Below are positions 1 through 8,818 of a stretch of DNA of 64,000 nucleotides, piece after piece. A program made the translations under genes and the position numbers. The notes beneath the pieces are model-generated. The model worked only from the letters and a program-made list of their open reading frames with translations, did not search any database and had not been told where the DNA came from. The stretch is taken from positions 1,426,001-1,490,000 of the forward strand of contig JADJRH010000001.1 of the NCBI GenBank assembly GCA_016712345.1. The letters are read 5' to 3'. The DNA is from Polyangiaceae bacterium. Lineage in GTDB: Bacteria; Myxococcota_A; Polyangia; Polyangiales; Polyangiaceae. Position 1 is the first letter of the stretch. Each line of letters begins with the position of its first letter.

Positions 1-398
1 TTGAGGCGCATGTTCTCGGCAACCATGCGCTTCTTGTCGATGCCTCGGCGAACAACGTGCACCACCTCTTCGAGTTTGAAAGGCTTCAGCACGTAGTCAT
101 ACGCACCGCGCTTCATGGCATCGATTGCGGTCTCCACGGTGCCGAAGCCCGTCATGATCACGGTCACCGCCTGCGGTGCAATGCGCGAGATCTGATCGAG
201 AAGCGCGATCCCGCCCATTTTTGGCATTTTGAGATCGCTCAACACCAAGTCGTAGTGAGCACGCGACAGTTCGTCGAGCGCACTGGTTCCGTCTTCGGCG
301 GTGCGAACGTGAAACCCTTCCATGTCGAGAAGGTCCGCAAGCATGTCGCGAATAACCTTCTCGTCATCGACCACCAAAATGCTCGGCCGATCATCCAT
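1..398 (-). CDS. Response regulator receiver domain protein (3' end beyond left edge)
   Basis: The reading frame starts with ATG at 398 and stays open to the left edge, giving 132 codons. It is a complete receiver (REC) domain: acidic pocket D11/D12, phospho-acceptor D55 in VLSDLKMP, T83 in IMTGFG and K105 in YVLKPF. These are the classic two-component receiver residues. The pattern TVETAIDAMKRGAYDYVLKPF is typical of NtrC-type receivers, but the output domain lies outside the window, so it could be a sigma-54 activator or a stand-alone regulator. The tRNA/rRNA modification fusion gene lies 65 bases upstream on the same strand, so the two may be co-transcribed. Receiver assignment is firm; the full architecture is unknown. 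Confidence 0.93.
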   Translation of the reverse strand, partial: MDDRPSILVVDDEKVIRDMLADLLDMEGFHVRTAEDGTSALDELSRAHYDLVLSDLKMPKMGGIALLDQISRIAPQAVTVIMTGFGTVETAIDAMKRGAYDYVLKPFKLEEVVHVVRRGIDKKRMVAENMRL

Positions 399-463
399 CG
401 TCAGTTGTCCTGCGCGCCTCGACATCGGATTGGACAGCCGCGGCGCGCGTACAGGGGTGAAAT

Positions 464-2662
464 TCAATCCTCGTCGGGCGAAGTGATGGGATGACGACGC
501 GTGCGCGGCGGTTCGTCGACGAAGTCGACAACGGTGGCCGGAGGCATGCGGCGCGACACGGGCGGCATATCGAGGCTGTCATCTGTGGCACCGGTGGCTC
601 TGCGGCTTGCGGGCATATCGTCGGGACCGGGTGTGTACACACGTCCTTCGCCGAGGGCGTGTTTCGCCTCTAGGAATCTGAGTACACTTGGCCCGCTCGC
701 GCGAAGGAGCGCCGATCGCAGATCGCCGGGCAGCGTAGATTCCATAATCATGTGTTGGCCTGTTCGCGGGTGTGCAATTTCAATGCGAACGAGGTGTACA
801 AATGAACGATCCAAGCCGTGTTTCTCTTCGAAATAGCGGTTGGTGGGAACGTGGCCGTACCGTTCGTCACCCAAAATCGGGTGCCCGATGGCGGCCAGGT
901 GACGCCTAATTTGATGTGTACGCCCGCCTTCGGGAATGACGCGAAGCACCGAGTGGCCCGACGCAACGGCGAGCCGTCGATAACGCGTGCGCGCCGGGAA
1001 CGATCGATTTCCTTCGCGCAGGTCGCGCGTGATCGCACCCTTTGACGGAGTGACACCTTTTGCAGCGGCGAGATAAATGAGGCGTCCGCTGTTGATGAGC
1101 GCGTGTGTCCACACAGCTCGGGCGGCTTCACTCTTGGCGAGAAGAACAAGGCCGCTTGTTCCGGGGTCAACCAAGTGAATGGGGCGGGGCTTTTGACCGC
1201 GCGGCATCATGTCGCAACGCGCGAGAAGCGACGACATGTACTCCGGGTGCTGAACCACCGGCTCGTGCGGACCCTTCTCCACGAGGTACACATCTTGATC
1301 TTCGTAGAGAATGCGCGGCGCCGCGGGCACGATTTTGCGCAGCACCGTGATCGTCTCCACCTCTTCGGTGAGCGGGATCATGTCGAGCGGCGCAAGTTCA
1401 CCCGCCGAATATCCGAGGCGGGCAAAGTGATCCATATCGCGCGCGAGCGTGTCGGGATCGCACGAAACGTACACAAAGAAGGGCGCGTTGAGCCGCGCGA
1501 TCGCTTCACGCGCGGCCGGTGAAACACCTCGGCGCGGCGGATTCATTACAACGGCGTCGAGTTCAACCTTGGCGGCGGCGAGTTGCGACAAAACTTCAGC
1601 CACGTCACCGGTCCGCACTTCAATGTTGGTGAGGCCCTGACTTTCAGCCGCCGCGCGCGCATTGGTGGTGGCCGGCGGAAACGACTCAACCATGGTGACT
1701 TTGCATTTGGCGTGCGCCAGAGCGAGCGCGATCGCACCGGATCCGCCGTACAAATCGAGCACGCGCGTGGGACCGCCGTGAGCGGGTTTCAGCGCCAGGA
1801 TCTCGCGCAAAATCGCGGAGTGTACACGCGCCGCTTGGTCACGATGCGCCTGCACGAACGAGCCGAACGATGCGATGTGAAACGTTTCACCAATGCGGTC
1901 TTCGGCCTGCGTAACGCCGTCGAGGACAAGCGTTTCAGGGCCGAGAATCTGCGGCGCTTCTGCATCGTGGAAGTTAACGGCCACACCGAGCGCTTTTGGA
2001 AGGAGTGGACGCAGCGCGCGCCCCGCGTCTCGCAGATCTTCACGCGACGGCGCGCGATCGCGCTGAAGGACAAGCGTGACGAGCACGCCGACGCTGTCGT
2101 CCGTACCTTCACGCGGCTTTGGTAAGCGCACTTCTCGGAGATCAACGGCGCGCAATACGCCGCCCGACACCGGGTCGTATGGAAGGAGAAGAGGACGAGC
2201 TTCAGCGGGCGGCGACGCTATCAGTGTACGCAACGCTCCGGCCACATCGGCGAGTGCGGGTGCGAGCACGCGGCACGTTGGAATGTCGACCACTTCGTGA
2301 TGTCCCGATCGGTTGTAGAGCCCGATCGCACCCGCGGGCGACACCATGAGTTTGGCGCGCGTTCGATAGCCGGTGATGGTGTCTGCACCTTCTACCGGCC
2401 GCGTTTGTATTTGTTCCAGCGCGGGGTAATACGCGGCGGCCGCAGCCACTCTCGCTCGTTTGAGTGCAAGCTGCTGTCCGTAGTCGTGTTCAATGAGCGG
2501 GCATCCGGCGCATTGAGCGGCGTGCTTGCACTCGATCGTGCTCTTGAGAAGCTCCGGCGAAAGCGTGCGCGCCGCGGGCGAGGATCCGCCTGAGGCCGAT
2601 CGCTCGCCCGGTTTTTCAGCCGTTGCTGCGTTGCGGCCTTCTCGCTCCTTGGCTCCAGTCAT
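464..2662 (-). CDS. Fused 23S rRNA m5U methyltransferase (RlmC/RlmD type) and RluA-family pseudouridine synthase
   Basis: The 732-residue protein joins two RNA-uridine modification enzymes. The N-terminal half (about 40-445) is a TrmA/RlmC/RlmD-type SAM methyltransferase: Fe-S cysteines C45, C51, C54 and C130, SAM motif DLYGGSGA (303-310), NPPRRG (374-379) and catalytic cysteine C401 in VSCDPDT. The C-terminal half (about 448-655) is an RluA-type pseudouridine synthase with catalytic Asp at D499 in HLVDPGTSG and the GRTHQIRRH motif near 580-588. The usual HRLD reads HLVD here, so the conserved Arg is lost. A low-complexity tail follows. In E. coli RluA makes pseudouridine 746 and RlmC makes m5U747 of 23S rRNA, so one enzyme for adjacent bases is an attractive inference. 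The substrate is not proven. Confidence 0.93.
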   Translation of the reverse strand: MTGAKEREGRNAATAEKPGERSASGGSSPAARTLSPELLKSTIECKHAAQCAGCPLIEHDYGQQLALKRARVAAAAAYYPALEQIQTRPVEGADTITGYRTRAKLMVSPAGAIGLYNRSGHHEVVDIPTCRVLAPALADVAGALRTLIASPPAEARPLLLPYDPVSGGVLRAVDLREVRLPKPREGTDDSVGVLVTLVLQRDRAPSREDLRDAGRALRPLLPKALGVAVNFHDAEAPQILGPETLVLDGVTQAEDRIGETFHIASFGSFVQAHRDQAARVHSAILREILALKPAHGGPTRVLDLYGGSGAIALALAHAKCKVTMVESFPPATTNARAAAESQGLTNIEVRTGDVAEVLSQLAAAKVELDAVVMNPPRRGVSPAAREAIARLNAPFFVYVSCDPDTLARDMDHFARLGYSAGELAPLDMIPLTEEVETITVLRKIVPAAPRILYEDQDVYLVEKGPHEPVVQHPEYMSSLLARCDMMPRGQKPRPIHLVDPGTSGLVLLAKSEAARAVWTHALINSGRLIYLAAAKGVTPSKGAITRDLREGNRSFPARTRYRRLAVASGHSVLRVIPEGGRTHQIRRHLAAIGHPILGDERYGHVPTNRYFEEKHGLDRSFVHLVRIEIAHPRTGQHMIMESTLPGDLRSALLRASGPSVLRFLEAKHALGEGRVYTPGPDDMPASRRATGATDDSLDMPPVSRRMPPATVVDFVDEPPRTRRHPITSPDED

Positions 2663-2820
2663 CGTTTTTTGCCTCTATACACGTTACGGCTCAAAGGGGG
2701 AGGAGTATAACTCGCTATGGACTGCGTAGGTGGGCGGTCCTGTGCCCCTCTTGAACGGTTGCCGAATGCAGAATTCAGACCGGGACGTTCTCCGAGGAAC
2801 CCGCCGCCCCGAGTCGCGCC

Positions 2821-4209
2821 ATGGTACCGACGTTCGTGCGATTTAGCAGCGATTGTTCGAGCGCAAGCGCGAAGGATGCCTGCTCCTCAGGCGTATCGCT
2901 GCTGCGGTCTGCGAGCATCACCGCTGTGCGGTTTGCTCGATCGGCGCGCATTCTATCCATCATCGCAGCGGCAATGGGTGCCGTGGGCGTACCGCAAAGC
3001 GCTCACGCCGGCCGGGCTGAGTGGGCAGCCGCAAAAGGGATGGCCCTCGCAAGAAAGGGGGATTGTGTTGCGGCCACTCCTCTGCTTGAGGAGGCAGAAC
3101 TCGCCCGCCACAAACCCAGCGTCGCTTCAGCTCTCGCAGGTTGTTACGTCGCGCTCGGTGAACTCCTTCGCGCAGCCGAACTCTATCGCGCCGTCGCCGC
3201 CGAAGAGCCCGCTCGCAGTTGGACGGTCGCCGATCGACGCGCGGCTGAAGCGGCAAAACAACAAGCCGCCGATCTCGATGCGCGCATCCCGACAATCACT
3301 TTGTCGATCGCCGAGGCGTACGAAGACCTCGACATTTTAATCAACGGAAAGAGCTGGACCGACCCGCTTGAAGCAAAACAGGTTGCGCCCGACACGCAGG
3401 TTGAAATCGAGGCGCAGGCAAAAGACACAGAGGTATTCACCATCAAGCTCGTGCTCGCCGAAGGTGAACGCAAAGTGTTGGAGCTTCGCCTCAACCGAAA
3501 AAACAAGCCCAAGAGTACAAAGCCCAGTGGTCCGGTTCGCCCCACCACATGGCTCGGCGCTCGTTTTCGCGGTTATCTAATGCCCAAAGCAATCGTCAAT
3601 ACGGTGTTTGACTCGGGCGCAACGTTGTTTGCTCCCGGCGCCGGGCTGACTCTTCAAACAGCCGTTGGCGACGCAACGCTCGTTTTTTCGGCCGCGTACG
3701 CAAACTACCGCGTTCCCGAAATGCCGATTAAGCCCAAAAACACGCCCGATACTGAATACGAAATTGTCGAAAGCGACCTTCAGGCGCTTTTCGCCACCGC
3801 GGATATCTTGTGGAATAGAGAGCTGGACAATGAGGGCCGTTGGAGCGCTCGCATTGGGCTCGGTGTCGGCGTGGGGTGGTTTTTTTACGGCGATCTTTAT
3901 CGAACCCAGGCTTATCCAACAAAGTCGTCCGGCACGGACCCATACCTTTATGCAAAATGTAATGGGCCAAACAATCCGGCCGGCTCATTTCGGTATTGCA
4001 ATCAACTCGACTCCGACGCTGAACATTACGCCGGCTATACAGAACCGAGCTGGTTTGCAGGTGGAAAACTTCCCCGCGTTTTTCCGTTTTTGGCGTTTCC
4101 GATCGTTGGCCTTTCGTGGACTCCGGCGCCCAACGTGGGCATTGATCTCGAAGCCGCGGCCAGCGTATCGGGCATCATGATGGGATTGGGGTTTCGTTAT
4201 GGATTGTGA
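2821..4209 (+). CDS. Exported TPR-like / outer-membrane-type protein (paralog of the 50.5 kb protein)
   Basis: 462 codons from ATG 2821. A GTG at 2926 in the same frame would begin right before a clean signal peptide (positively charged start, hydrophobic ILSIIAAAMGAVGV, cleavage near SAHA-G), so the true start may be 2926. After the signal there is an alpha-helical, TPR-like segment (AEWAAAKGMALARKGD..., CYVALGELLRAAELYRAVA), a PEGA-like strand region, and a C-terminal part with alternating beta strands ending YGL, as in outer-membrane barrels. The last 200 residues are clearly related to the protein at 50458-51348: both share GARFR, YEIVxSDL, GDLYRxQAYP and SWxxGG. Function unknown; location in the outer membrane is inferred. 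It stands alone, convergent with the VIT-vWA gene. Confidence 0.85.
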   Translation: MVPTFVRFSSDCSSASAKDACSSGVSLLRSASITAVRFARSARILSIIAAAMGAVGVPQSAHAGRAEWAAAKGMALARKGDCVAATPLLEEAELARHKPSVASALAGCYVALGELLRAAELYRAVAAEEPARSWTVADRRAAEAAKQQAADLDARIPTITLSIAEAYEDLDILINGKSWTDPLEAKQVAPDTQVEIEAQAKDTEVFTIKLVLAEGERKVLELRLNRKNKPKSTKPSGPVRPTTWLGARFRGYLMPKAIVNTVFDSGATLFAPGAGLTLQTAVGDATLVFSAAYANYRVPEMPIKPKNTPDTEYEIVESDLQALFATADILWNRELDNEGRWSARIGLGVGVGWFFYGDLYRTQAYPTKSSGTDPYLYAKCNGPNNPAGSFRYCNQLDSDAEHYAGYTEPSWFAGGKLPRVFPFLAFPIVGLSWTPAPNVGIDLEAAASVSGIMMGLGFRYGL

Positions 4210-4273
4210 TCCATTCAAAGAAACCTGAAGCGCCGCGCTTTTGGCGATCCCGCCGGGTGACGAGTGAGGGTGC

Positions 4274-7045
4274 CTATAGACGTAATGCGGCGCGCGCTGC
4301 TTCTTGCGTAATAACGTCACCTGCAACGTTTTGCACGGTTTGACTCTTGGCCGTTTTTGCTATGGCAAGCAGCCTGGCCCGTGCACGTTTGCCCGAACTC
4401 ACAGCCGCGGCGACCAAGAAAAGACGCACCAAGAGATCGTCATTGCTATCTTGAAGCATGAGCTTTTCAAGCTGCGCGCTGATCTCTTCAACGGCTTTTT
4501 GAACTTGTGCTCCATAAATAGAATGCGAACTGTCTACAGACGCTTTGATACACAGAATCAACCTGTCCGCCGTGGTTTTGAGCTGCTGTTCTACAGGCGC
4601 ATTGGCATTGCCCCATAACCCCGATGCAAGCTGCTCCGCAAACAACTCACCAATATCGGCAATACCTTCGTCAAGCGGGGGAGCTTGGGGCGGCGGCGCG
4701 CCGGCGCTGAGCCACTCAGGTTCAGCCGCCGACGTTTTATTATCCGCTGCCGCGGGTTCGGGGGCGGGCGCTGATAAACCAATCGCCCTTTTTGCACGCT
4801 CCCAAAGACCTCCACCACCTCCTTTTGCACCCTCAGCTTGTGCGCGCATGGGCGCAGCGGCCGGCGACTTGGGTGCTGCCATTGGAGGCGGCGGCGCCAT
4901 CGGTCCAGCCATTACAGCCGACGGTTGCATTGGTGCTCCCATTGGAGGCGGTGGCGCCATAGGTGAAGGTGCTGCGGCCATTGGAGGCGGCGGCGCTCCG
5001 CGCGTTGCCATGGGACGCATTGGCGCGGCCGAAGCCGATGCGGGAGGCGGCGCCAATGCGGCCCCAGTCAGTTGCGGGGACATTTTGTGCTTTGATTTTA
5101 GCACCGTTCGATTCATTGCGGTGCCCGCACGCGTCATTACGGAGCCACCATCACTCTCCTCGCGCTCCGCGGTGCCAAACATGCCCCAGCCTGCCGGCGC
5201 ATTCACCGGAACTGCGCGCGTTTCTGGCATTGATTGATTACGCCGATCGCCCGTACGCTTTTCAATAACGATAAACGATGTGTATTGCGACGCGATCTTA
5301 TGCGCAATACATAGATCGACAATGCGTTTTTTATGGGTTTCGGCGCGCCTCCCCAGCGTTGAAACATCCACGTTTTCAAGATCGCGAACGCGCGACCCCG
5401 CCCACAGCGAAACGAGCGTGGGACGGCTTACTTTTTCGGGCATTTCAACAGGGACTTCCATGTAATAAGGAGCGCCGCCCAACGTGCCTCGAATTTCAAC
5501 GTGGCCAATGCCCGCCGCTTCATAACGACCGTAAATGGTCCACGGTTCACCATCCACCAATGCCGGAGGCTCAGCCGGGGCAATTTCAGCCGCATCCAAT
5601 CTCACCCACTTTAATGAAACGTTATCAATTCTGGCAGCTGTTGCGCGCGCAAACTGCGAAGTCACTTTTTCGTCAATGCGCTCGCCCGGGTGAATAAACT
5701 CCACAGCCCCTTTTGTTCGTTTTCCAAGCTCGCGCAATAACCAGTCGCTCACATTTGTTCCAATGCCAAATGTGTACACGCGCGCGCCGTTCGCTTGTTT
5801 GGAAACTTCATCGGCAATTTGGTATTCATTACCAACCTGTCCGTCGGTCAGCAATACAATCAATCGATCACGATTTTGATCGGCCAGCGATTTGGCCGCC
5901 TCAAGAAGCGGCGCCAACATTTCGGTACCGCCGTTTGCGTCTAAGCCATTCACATATTCATCCGCGGCGCGCAGCGTGTTTTGGCTGAAAGGCACCAGCT
6001 CGGCATTGGCTGCGCCGGAGCGCACCGGAATCTCCCTGGCAAACCGTTCATAACGGGAGCTGAACGGAATGATATCAAACAGGTCACCTTCACTTAAATG
6101 GCGCAGGCATAATAACATCGCGCGTTTTGCCTGTTCAATGGACGCGCCGGCCATAGAGCCCGAAACATCCACCACAAACACCACCGCTCGGCCGTTGGAT
6201 TGTTTTTTTGCCTCAAACAAATCGGGCACCACCGTTAATGCAAATGTGCCTTCATTGTTTGGGGATTTGTCGCAGACAATGCCCGAAGTAACGCCGGCAA
6301 TACCTTCTGCAACCAAGATGATGTCACGATCAAGCGCCGCTGTTTGTGATTGAAATGTCACGCGCTTTCGTTTGGGCGTTTCTTCAATAACATCAATTTT
6401 ATGGGACGGACTTTCAATGGAAACATTGCGCCCCAAGTCAAAAGCGATATCCATAAGAAGGCCGTAATTGACAGCCGCGATTTGGGGTGAGATCCGATCG
6501 GCGTCCGGCACAAGATCTGTGGGGTTTGCGGAGCCGTGACCGGTTCGGTCACCCTTTGTCACACCGGGCATATATTTTGGCGCCACAAGCGTGGGGATCA
6601 TTAAACGCAACGCCCCTTCGTCGGCGGTGAGCTTTTGCAAATAGGTCACCTCCACAACGGTTTCTTCATTGGGCAATAAATTACCCACATTCGCCGTAAA
6701 GATGTTGGGGCGCTCCTGTTCCAGCAATGCCGCCCCGTGCCCTTTTGAAAGCGCTTCATCATAGGCCATAAACGCCTGTTCGCGCTCTTTTACCTCGGCC
6801 TCCATGCGCCGCCCTTCACACTCCATTGCAAATCCGACAAGAACGGCATCACCCGGAATGGGAAATGTATAAATCGCTTCAATGGGTTTGGTTTCAGCAT
6901 TTCGATAACGCTGACGCAAAACCAATCGCGCGTGTGACCCCATTACCTCACCGCCAAGCGCAACACCGAGCAGCGGAATTGGACGACCCTGCACAGTCTG
7001 CAAGCAGGCGGACATCACTTCATTCGATTGCGGTTTGGGGCTCAT
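4274..7045 (-). CDS. VIT domain and von Willebrand A domain protein
   Basis: 923 residues with the architecture of inter-alpha-trypsin-inhibitor heavy-chain-like proteins. The N-terminal 140 residues form a VIT domain (EAIYTFPIP, EREQAFMAYDEA, NVGNLLPNE). A vWA domain follows near 285-460, with the MIDAS metal site D293-x-S295-x-S297 in VVDVSGSM, GGTEML, and LLTDGQVGNE. A long Ala/Pro/Met-rich segment (about 650-760) links to a helical C-terminus. No signal peptide is visible, so it may act in the cytoplasm or be exported by another route. The start ATG at 7045 overlaps the merR stop by four bases, implying translational coupling. The bacterial family has no well-defined role; adhesion or metal-dependent protein binding is conjecture. 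Confidence 0.92.
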   Translation of the reverse strand: MSPKPQSNEVMSACLQTVQGRPIPLLGVALGGEVMGSHARLVLRQRYRNAETKPIEAIYTFPIPGDAVLVGFAMECEGRRMEAEVKEREQAFMAYDEALSKGHGAALLEQERPNIFTANVGNLLPNEETVVEVTYLQKLTADEGALRLMIPTLVAPKYMPGVTKGDRTGHGSANPTDLVPDADRISPQIAAVNYGLLMDIAFDLGRNVSIESPSHKIDVIEETPKRKRVTFQSQTAALDRDIILVAEGIAGVTSGIVCDKSPNNEGTFALTVVPDLFEAKKQSNGRAVVFVVDVSGSMAGASIEQAKRAMLLCLRHLSEGDLFDIIPFSSRYERFAREIPVRSGAANAELVPFSQNTLRAADEYVNGLDANGGTEMLAPLLEAAKSLADQNRDRLIVLLTDGQVGNEYQIADEVSKQANGARVYTFGIGTNVSDWLLRELGKRTKGAVEFIHPGERIDEKVTSQFARATAARIDNVSLKWVRLDAAEIAPAEPPALVDGEPWTIYGRYEAAGIGHVEIRGTLGGAPYYMEVPVEMPEKVSRPTLVSLWAGSRVRDLENVDVSTLGRRAETHKKRIVDLCIAHKIASQYTSFIVIEKRTGDRRNQSMPETRAVPVNAPAGWGMFGTAEREESDGGSVMTRAGTAMNRTVLKSKHKMSPQLTGAALAPPPASASAAPMRPMATRGAPPPPMAAAPSPMAPPPPMGAPMQPSAVMAGPMAPPPPMAAPKSPAAAPMRAQAEGAKGGGGGLWERAKRAIGLSAPAPEPAAADNKTSAAEPEWLSAGAPPPQAPPLDEGIADIGELFAEQLASGLWGNANAPVEQQLKTTADRLILCIKASVDSSHSIYGAQVQKAVEEISAQLEKLMLQDSNDDLLVRLFLVAAAVSSGKRARARLLAIAKTAKSQTVQNVAGDVITQEAARAALRL

Positions 7046-7578
7046 TGCGGATTGTCCTTTGAATGACGGCTATGCCGTTGAATGATTTCTCGAACGAGGG
7101 CCATAGAAGATGGGGGCGCATTGTCGTGCACCCAAAGCTCCACACCATTGGCAATGCGATAAACGCGGGCGACCGTCGGCACGCCGGGAGGCACGCTGTC
7201 GGGAAGAACGCCGTCTTCGCCGACGTCATCGTTTTCAACGACGGTCTCGTTCTTGACAGTGCGGTCATTCTTGACAGTGCCACTGTCACGATCCCCACCC
7301 GGCGACCTTGCCAGATCACGGAGGTTGCCTTTTGCGACTTCCTCCAATCGCGCCGGAGTCATGTGCGCAATGCGAACAGCTATTTCGTCGAGTGCCATTC
7401 GCTCTTCTGAAAGACGGCGAATGGCGCGGAGACGCAGCAGGTGCTCATCGGTGTACACCGTGTCTTTTGCCCGAAATTCAGGCGGAGGCAAAAGACCGCG
7501 CTGCACGTAGTACCGAACGGTGCGAACCGACACGGACGCTTTCCGGGCCAGTTCATCAATCTTGTAAATTGCAGTCAC
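7042..7578 (-). CDS. MerR family transcriptional regulator
   Basis: 178 residues starting with GTG at 7578. The first 70 residues are the MerR winged-helix domain: YKIDELARKASVSVRTVRYYVQRGLL followed by RLRAIRRLSEERMALDEIAVRI. The C-terminal part is short, variable and acidic, with no cysteines or recognisable ligand domain, so the inducer cannot be guessed. The gene precedes the VIT-vWA gene and overlaps it by four bases, so it probably controls the pair, perhaps autoregulating the promoter directly upstream. That promoter (-35 TTGACA, -10 TAGAGT) places the transcript start about one or two bases before the GTG, which suggests a leaderless mRNA. The start choice is supported because the DNA-binding domain begins at residue 5. 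Confidence 0.92.
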   Translation of the reverse strand: MTAIYKIDELARKASVSVRTVRYYVQRGLLPPPEFRAKDTVYTDEHLLRLRAIRRLSEERMALDEIAVRIAHMTPARLEEVAKGNLRDLARSPGGDRDSGTVKNDRTVKNETVVENDDVGEDGVLPDSVPPGVPTVARVYRIANGVELWVHDNAPPSSMALVREIIQRHSRHSKDNPQ

Positions 7579-7585
7579 AATCGCG

Positions 7586-7614
7586 ACTCTACATCGCGAC
7601 AGTTACACTGTCAA
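7586..7614 (-). promoter_or_regulatory. Sigma-70-type promoter for merR/VIT-vWA
   Basis: Reading the minus strand, a perfect -35 TTGACA (7614-7609) is followed after 17 bases by TAGAGT (7591-7586, 4 of 6 consensus). The initiation point would fall at about 7579-7580, immediately before the GTG start at 7578. Short repeated GTGTC/GACAGT sequences between 7600 and 7640 could be a MerR-type operator, but no clean long dyad is visible. Confidence 0.65.
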
Positions 7615-7752
7615 GTAGACACTGACGCTGTTTTTTTGACACTTACCCAAATTTGTTTGGGCCGCACTAAGCCACCTCCCTCACCGCGACCCTTTGGCGG
7701 CGGGGCTGCCTGTCGCCCCCCGATAGGTTGTATAATAGCGAGCAGCTTTTAT

Positions 7753-8787
7753 TTAATACGCGTAGCCCTTAATGAGCGCTTTTGCTGCATCAATAGCCGC
7801 GTATGTCAGAACACCGTCGGCACCCGCGCGCTTAAAACCGGCCAGCGCCTCCATCATTGCGCGCTCACCGTCGAGCCAGCCCCTTTCGGCCGCCGCTTTA
7901 ATCATCGCATATTCACCGCTCACCTGATAAACATAGGTGGGCATTGAAAAGGTTTCTTTAACGCGTTGAACGATATCGAGATAAGGCATGCCCGGCTTCA
8001 CCATCACCATATCTGCGCCTTCGGCGATATCGAGGGCCACTTCGCGCAATGCTTCATCTGTATTGCGCGGGTCCATTTGATAATTTTTCTTATCACCTTT
8101 TCCGAGAGCCCCTTTTGAACCCACGGCGTCGCGAAACGGACCGTAATAAGCGGACGCATATTTGGCCGCGTACGACAAAATCCGCACCTTTTGAAACCCC
8201 TCCGCGTCCAATGCATCACGAATAGCGCCGATGCGACCATCCATCATATCGCTCGGGGCAATCACGTCACAGCCGGCCTGCGCCTGAATAATTGATTGGC
8301 GGCATAAGATGTCCACCGTTTCATCATTGGCCACAAGACCGTCGCGAATCACACCGTCTTGACCGTGGGTTGTGTATGGATCGAGCGCAACATCGCACAC
8401 AACTCCAATATCCAGGCCCAACTCTTTAATAGCGCGCACGCTGCGGCAAATCAGGTTATCGGGATTTGTCGCTTCTTCGCCGTCGGGAGTTTTTTTGTCA
8501 AGCGGCGTCGCGGGGAAGATCGCAACAGCCGGTATTCCAAGGCCGGCAGCTTCTTTTACGGCTGCCGTCAAGAGATCAATACTCAGCCGTTTCACTCCGG
8601 GCATGGACGCGATCTCGGTCGCGACACCCTGCCCTTCCTGAACGAACACCGGCCATATCAAATCATCCACAGACAAACGCGTTTCCGCAACGAGCCTGCG
8701 CGACCAAGGATCACGCCTGTCGCGACGCATTCGGGTGCGGGGAAAAGAGGCAATAAACGGCGATTGAGAAGGCTTGGAGGTGGTCAC
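7753..8787 (-). CDS. hemB: Delta-aminolevulinic acid dehydratase (porphobilinogen synthase)
   Basis: 344 residues, normal family length. It condenses two 5-aminolevulinate molecules to porphobilinogen in tetrapyrrole (heme, cobalamin) synthesis in the cytosol. Schiff-base lysines are K209 in SYAAKYASAYYGPFRDA and K264 in MVMVKPGMPYLD. The metal region reads DVALDPYTTHGQDG without the three zinc-binding cysteines, so it belongs to the Mg-dependent rather than the Zn-dependent type. The GTG start at 8787 is preceded by GGAG at a suitable distance. The divergent MBL-fold gene begins 31 bases away, so promoters for both must overlap the coding ends. No other heme genes are in the window. Confidence 0.97.
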   Translation of the reverse strand: MTTSKPSQSPFIASFPRTRMRRDRRDPWSRRLVAETRLSVDDLIWPVFVQEGQGVATEIASMPGVKRLSIDLLTAAVKEAAGLGIPAVAIFPATPLDKKTPDGEEATNPDNLICRSVRAIKELGLDIGVVCDVALDPYTTHGQDGVIRDGLVANDETVDILCRQSIIQAQAGCDVIAPSDMMDGRIGAIRDALDAEGFQKVRILSYAAKYASAYYGPFRDAVGSKGALGKGDKKNYQMDPRNTDEALREVALDIAEGADMVMVKPGMPYLDIVQRVKETFSMPTYVYQVSGEYAMIKAAAERGWLDGERAMMEALAGFKRAGADGVLTYAAIDAAKALIKGYAY

Positions 8788-8818
8788 ATTCGCTCCGTCG
8801 TTCTACGGTTCGGCGCGC

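Noticed and set aside
7729..7734. TATAAT on the plus strand just beyond hemB
   Set aside because: No -35 element at the right distance, and it would only drive transcription antisense to hemB.
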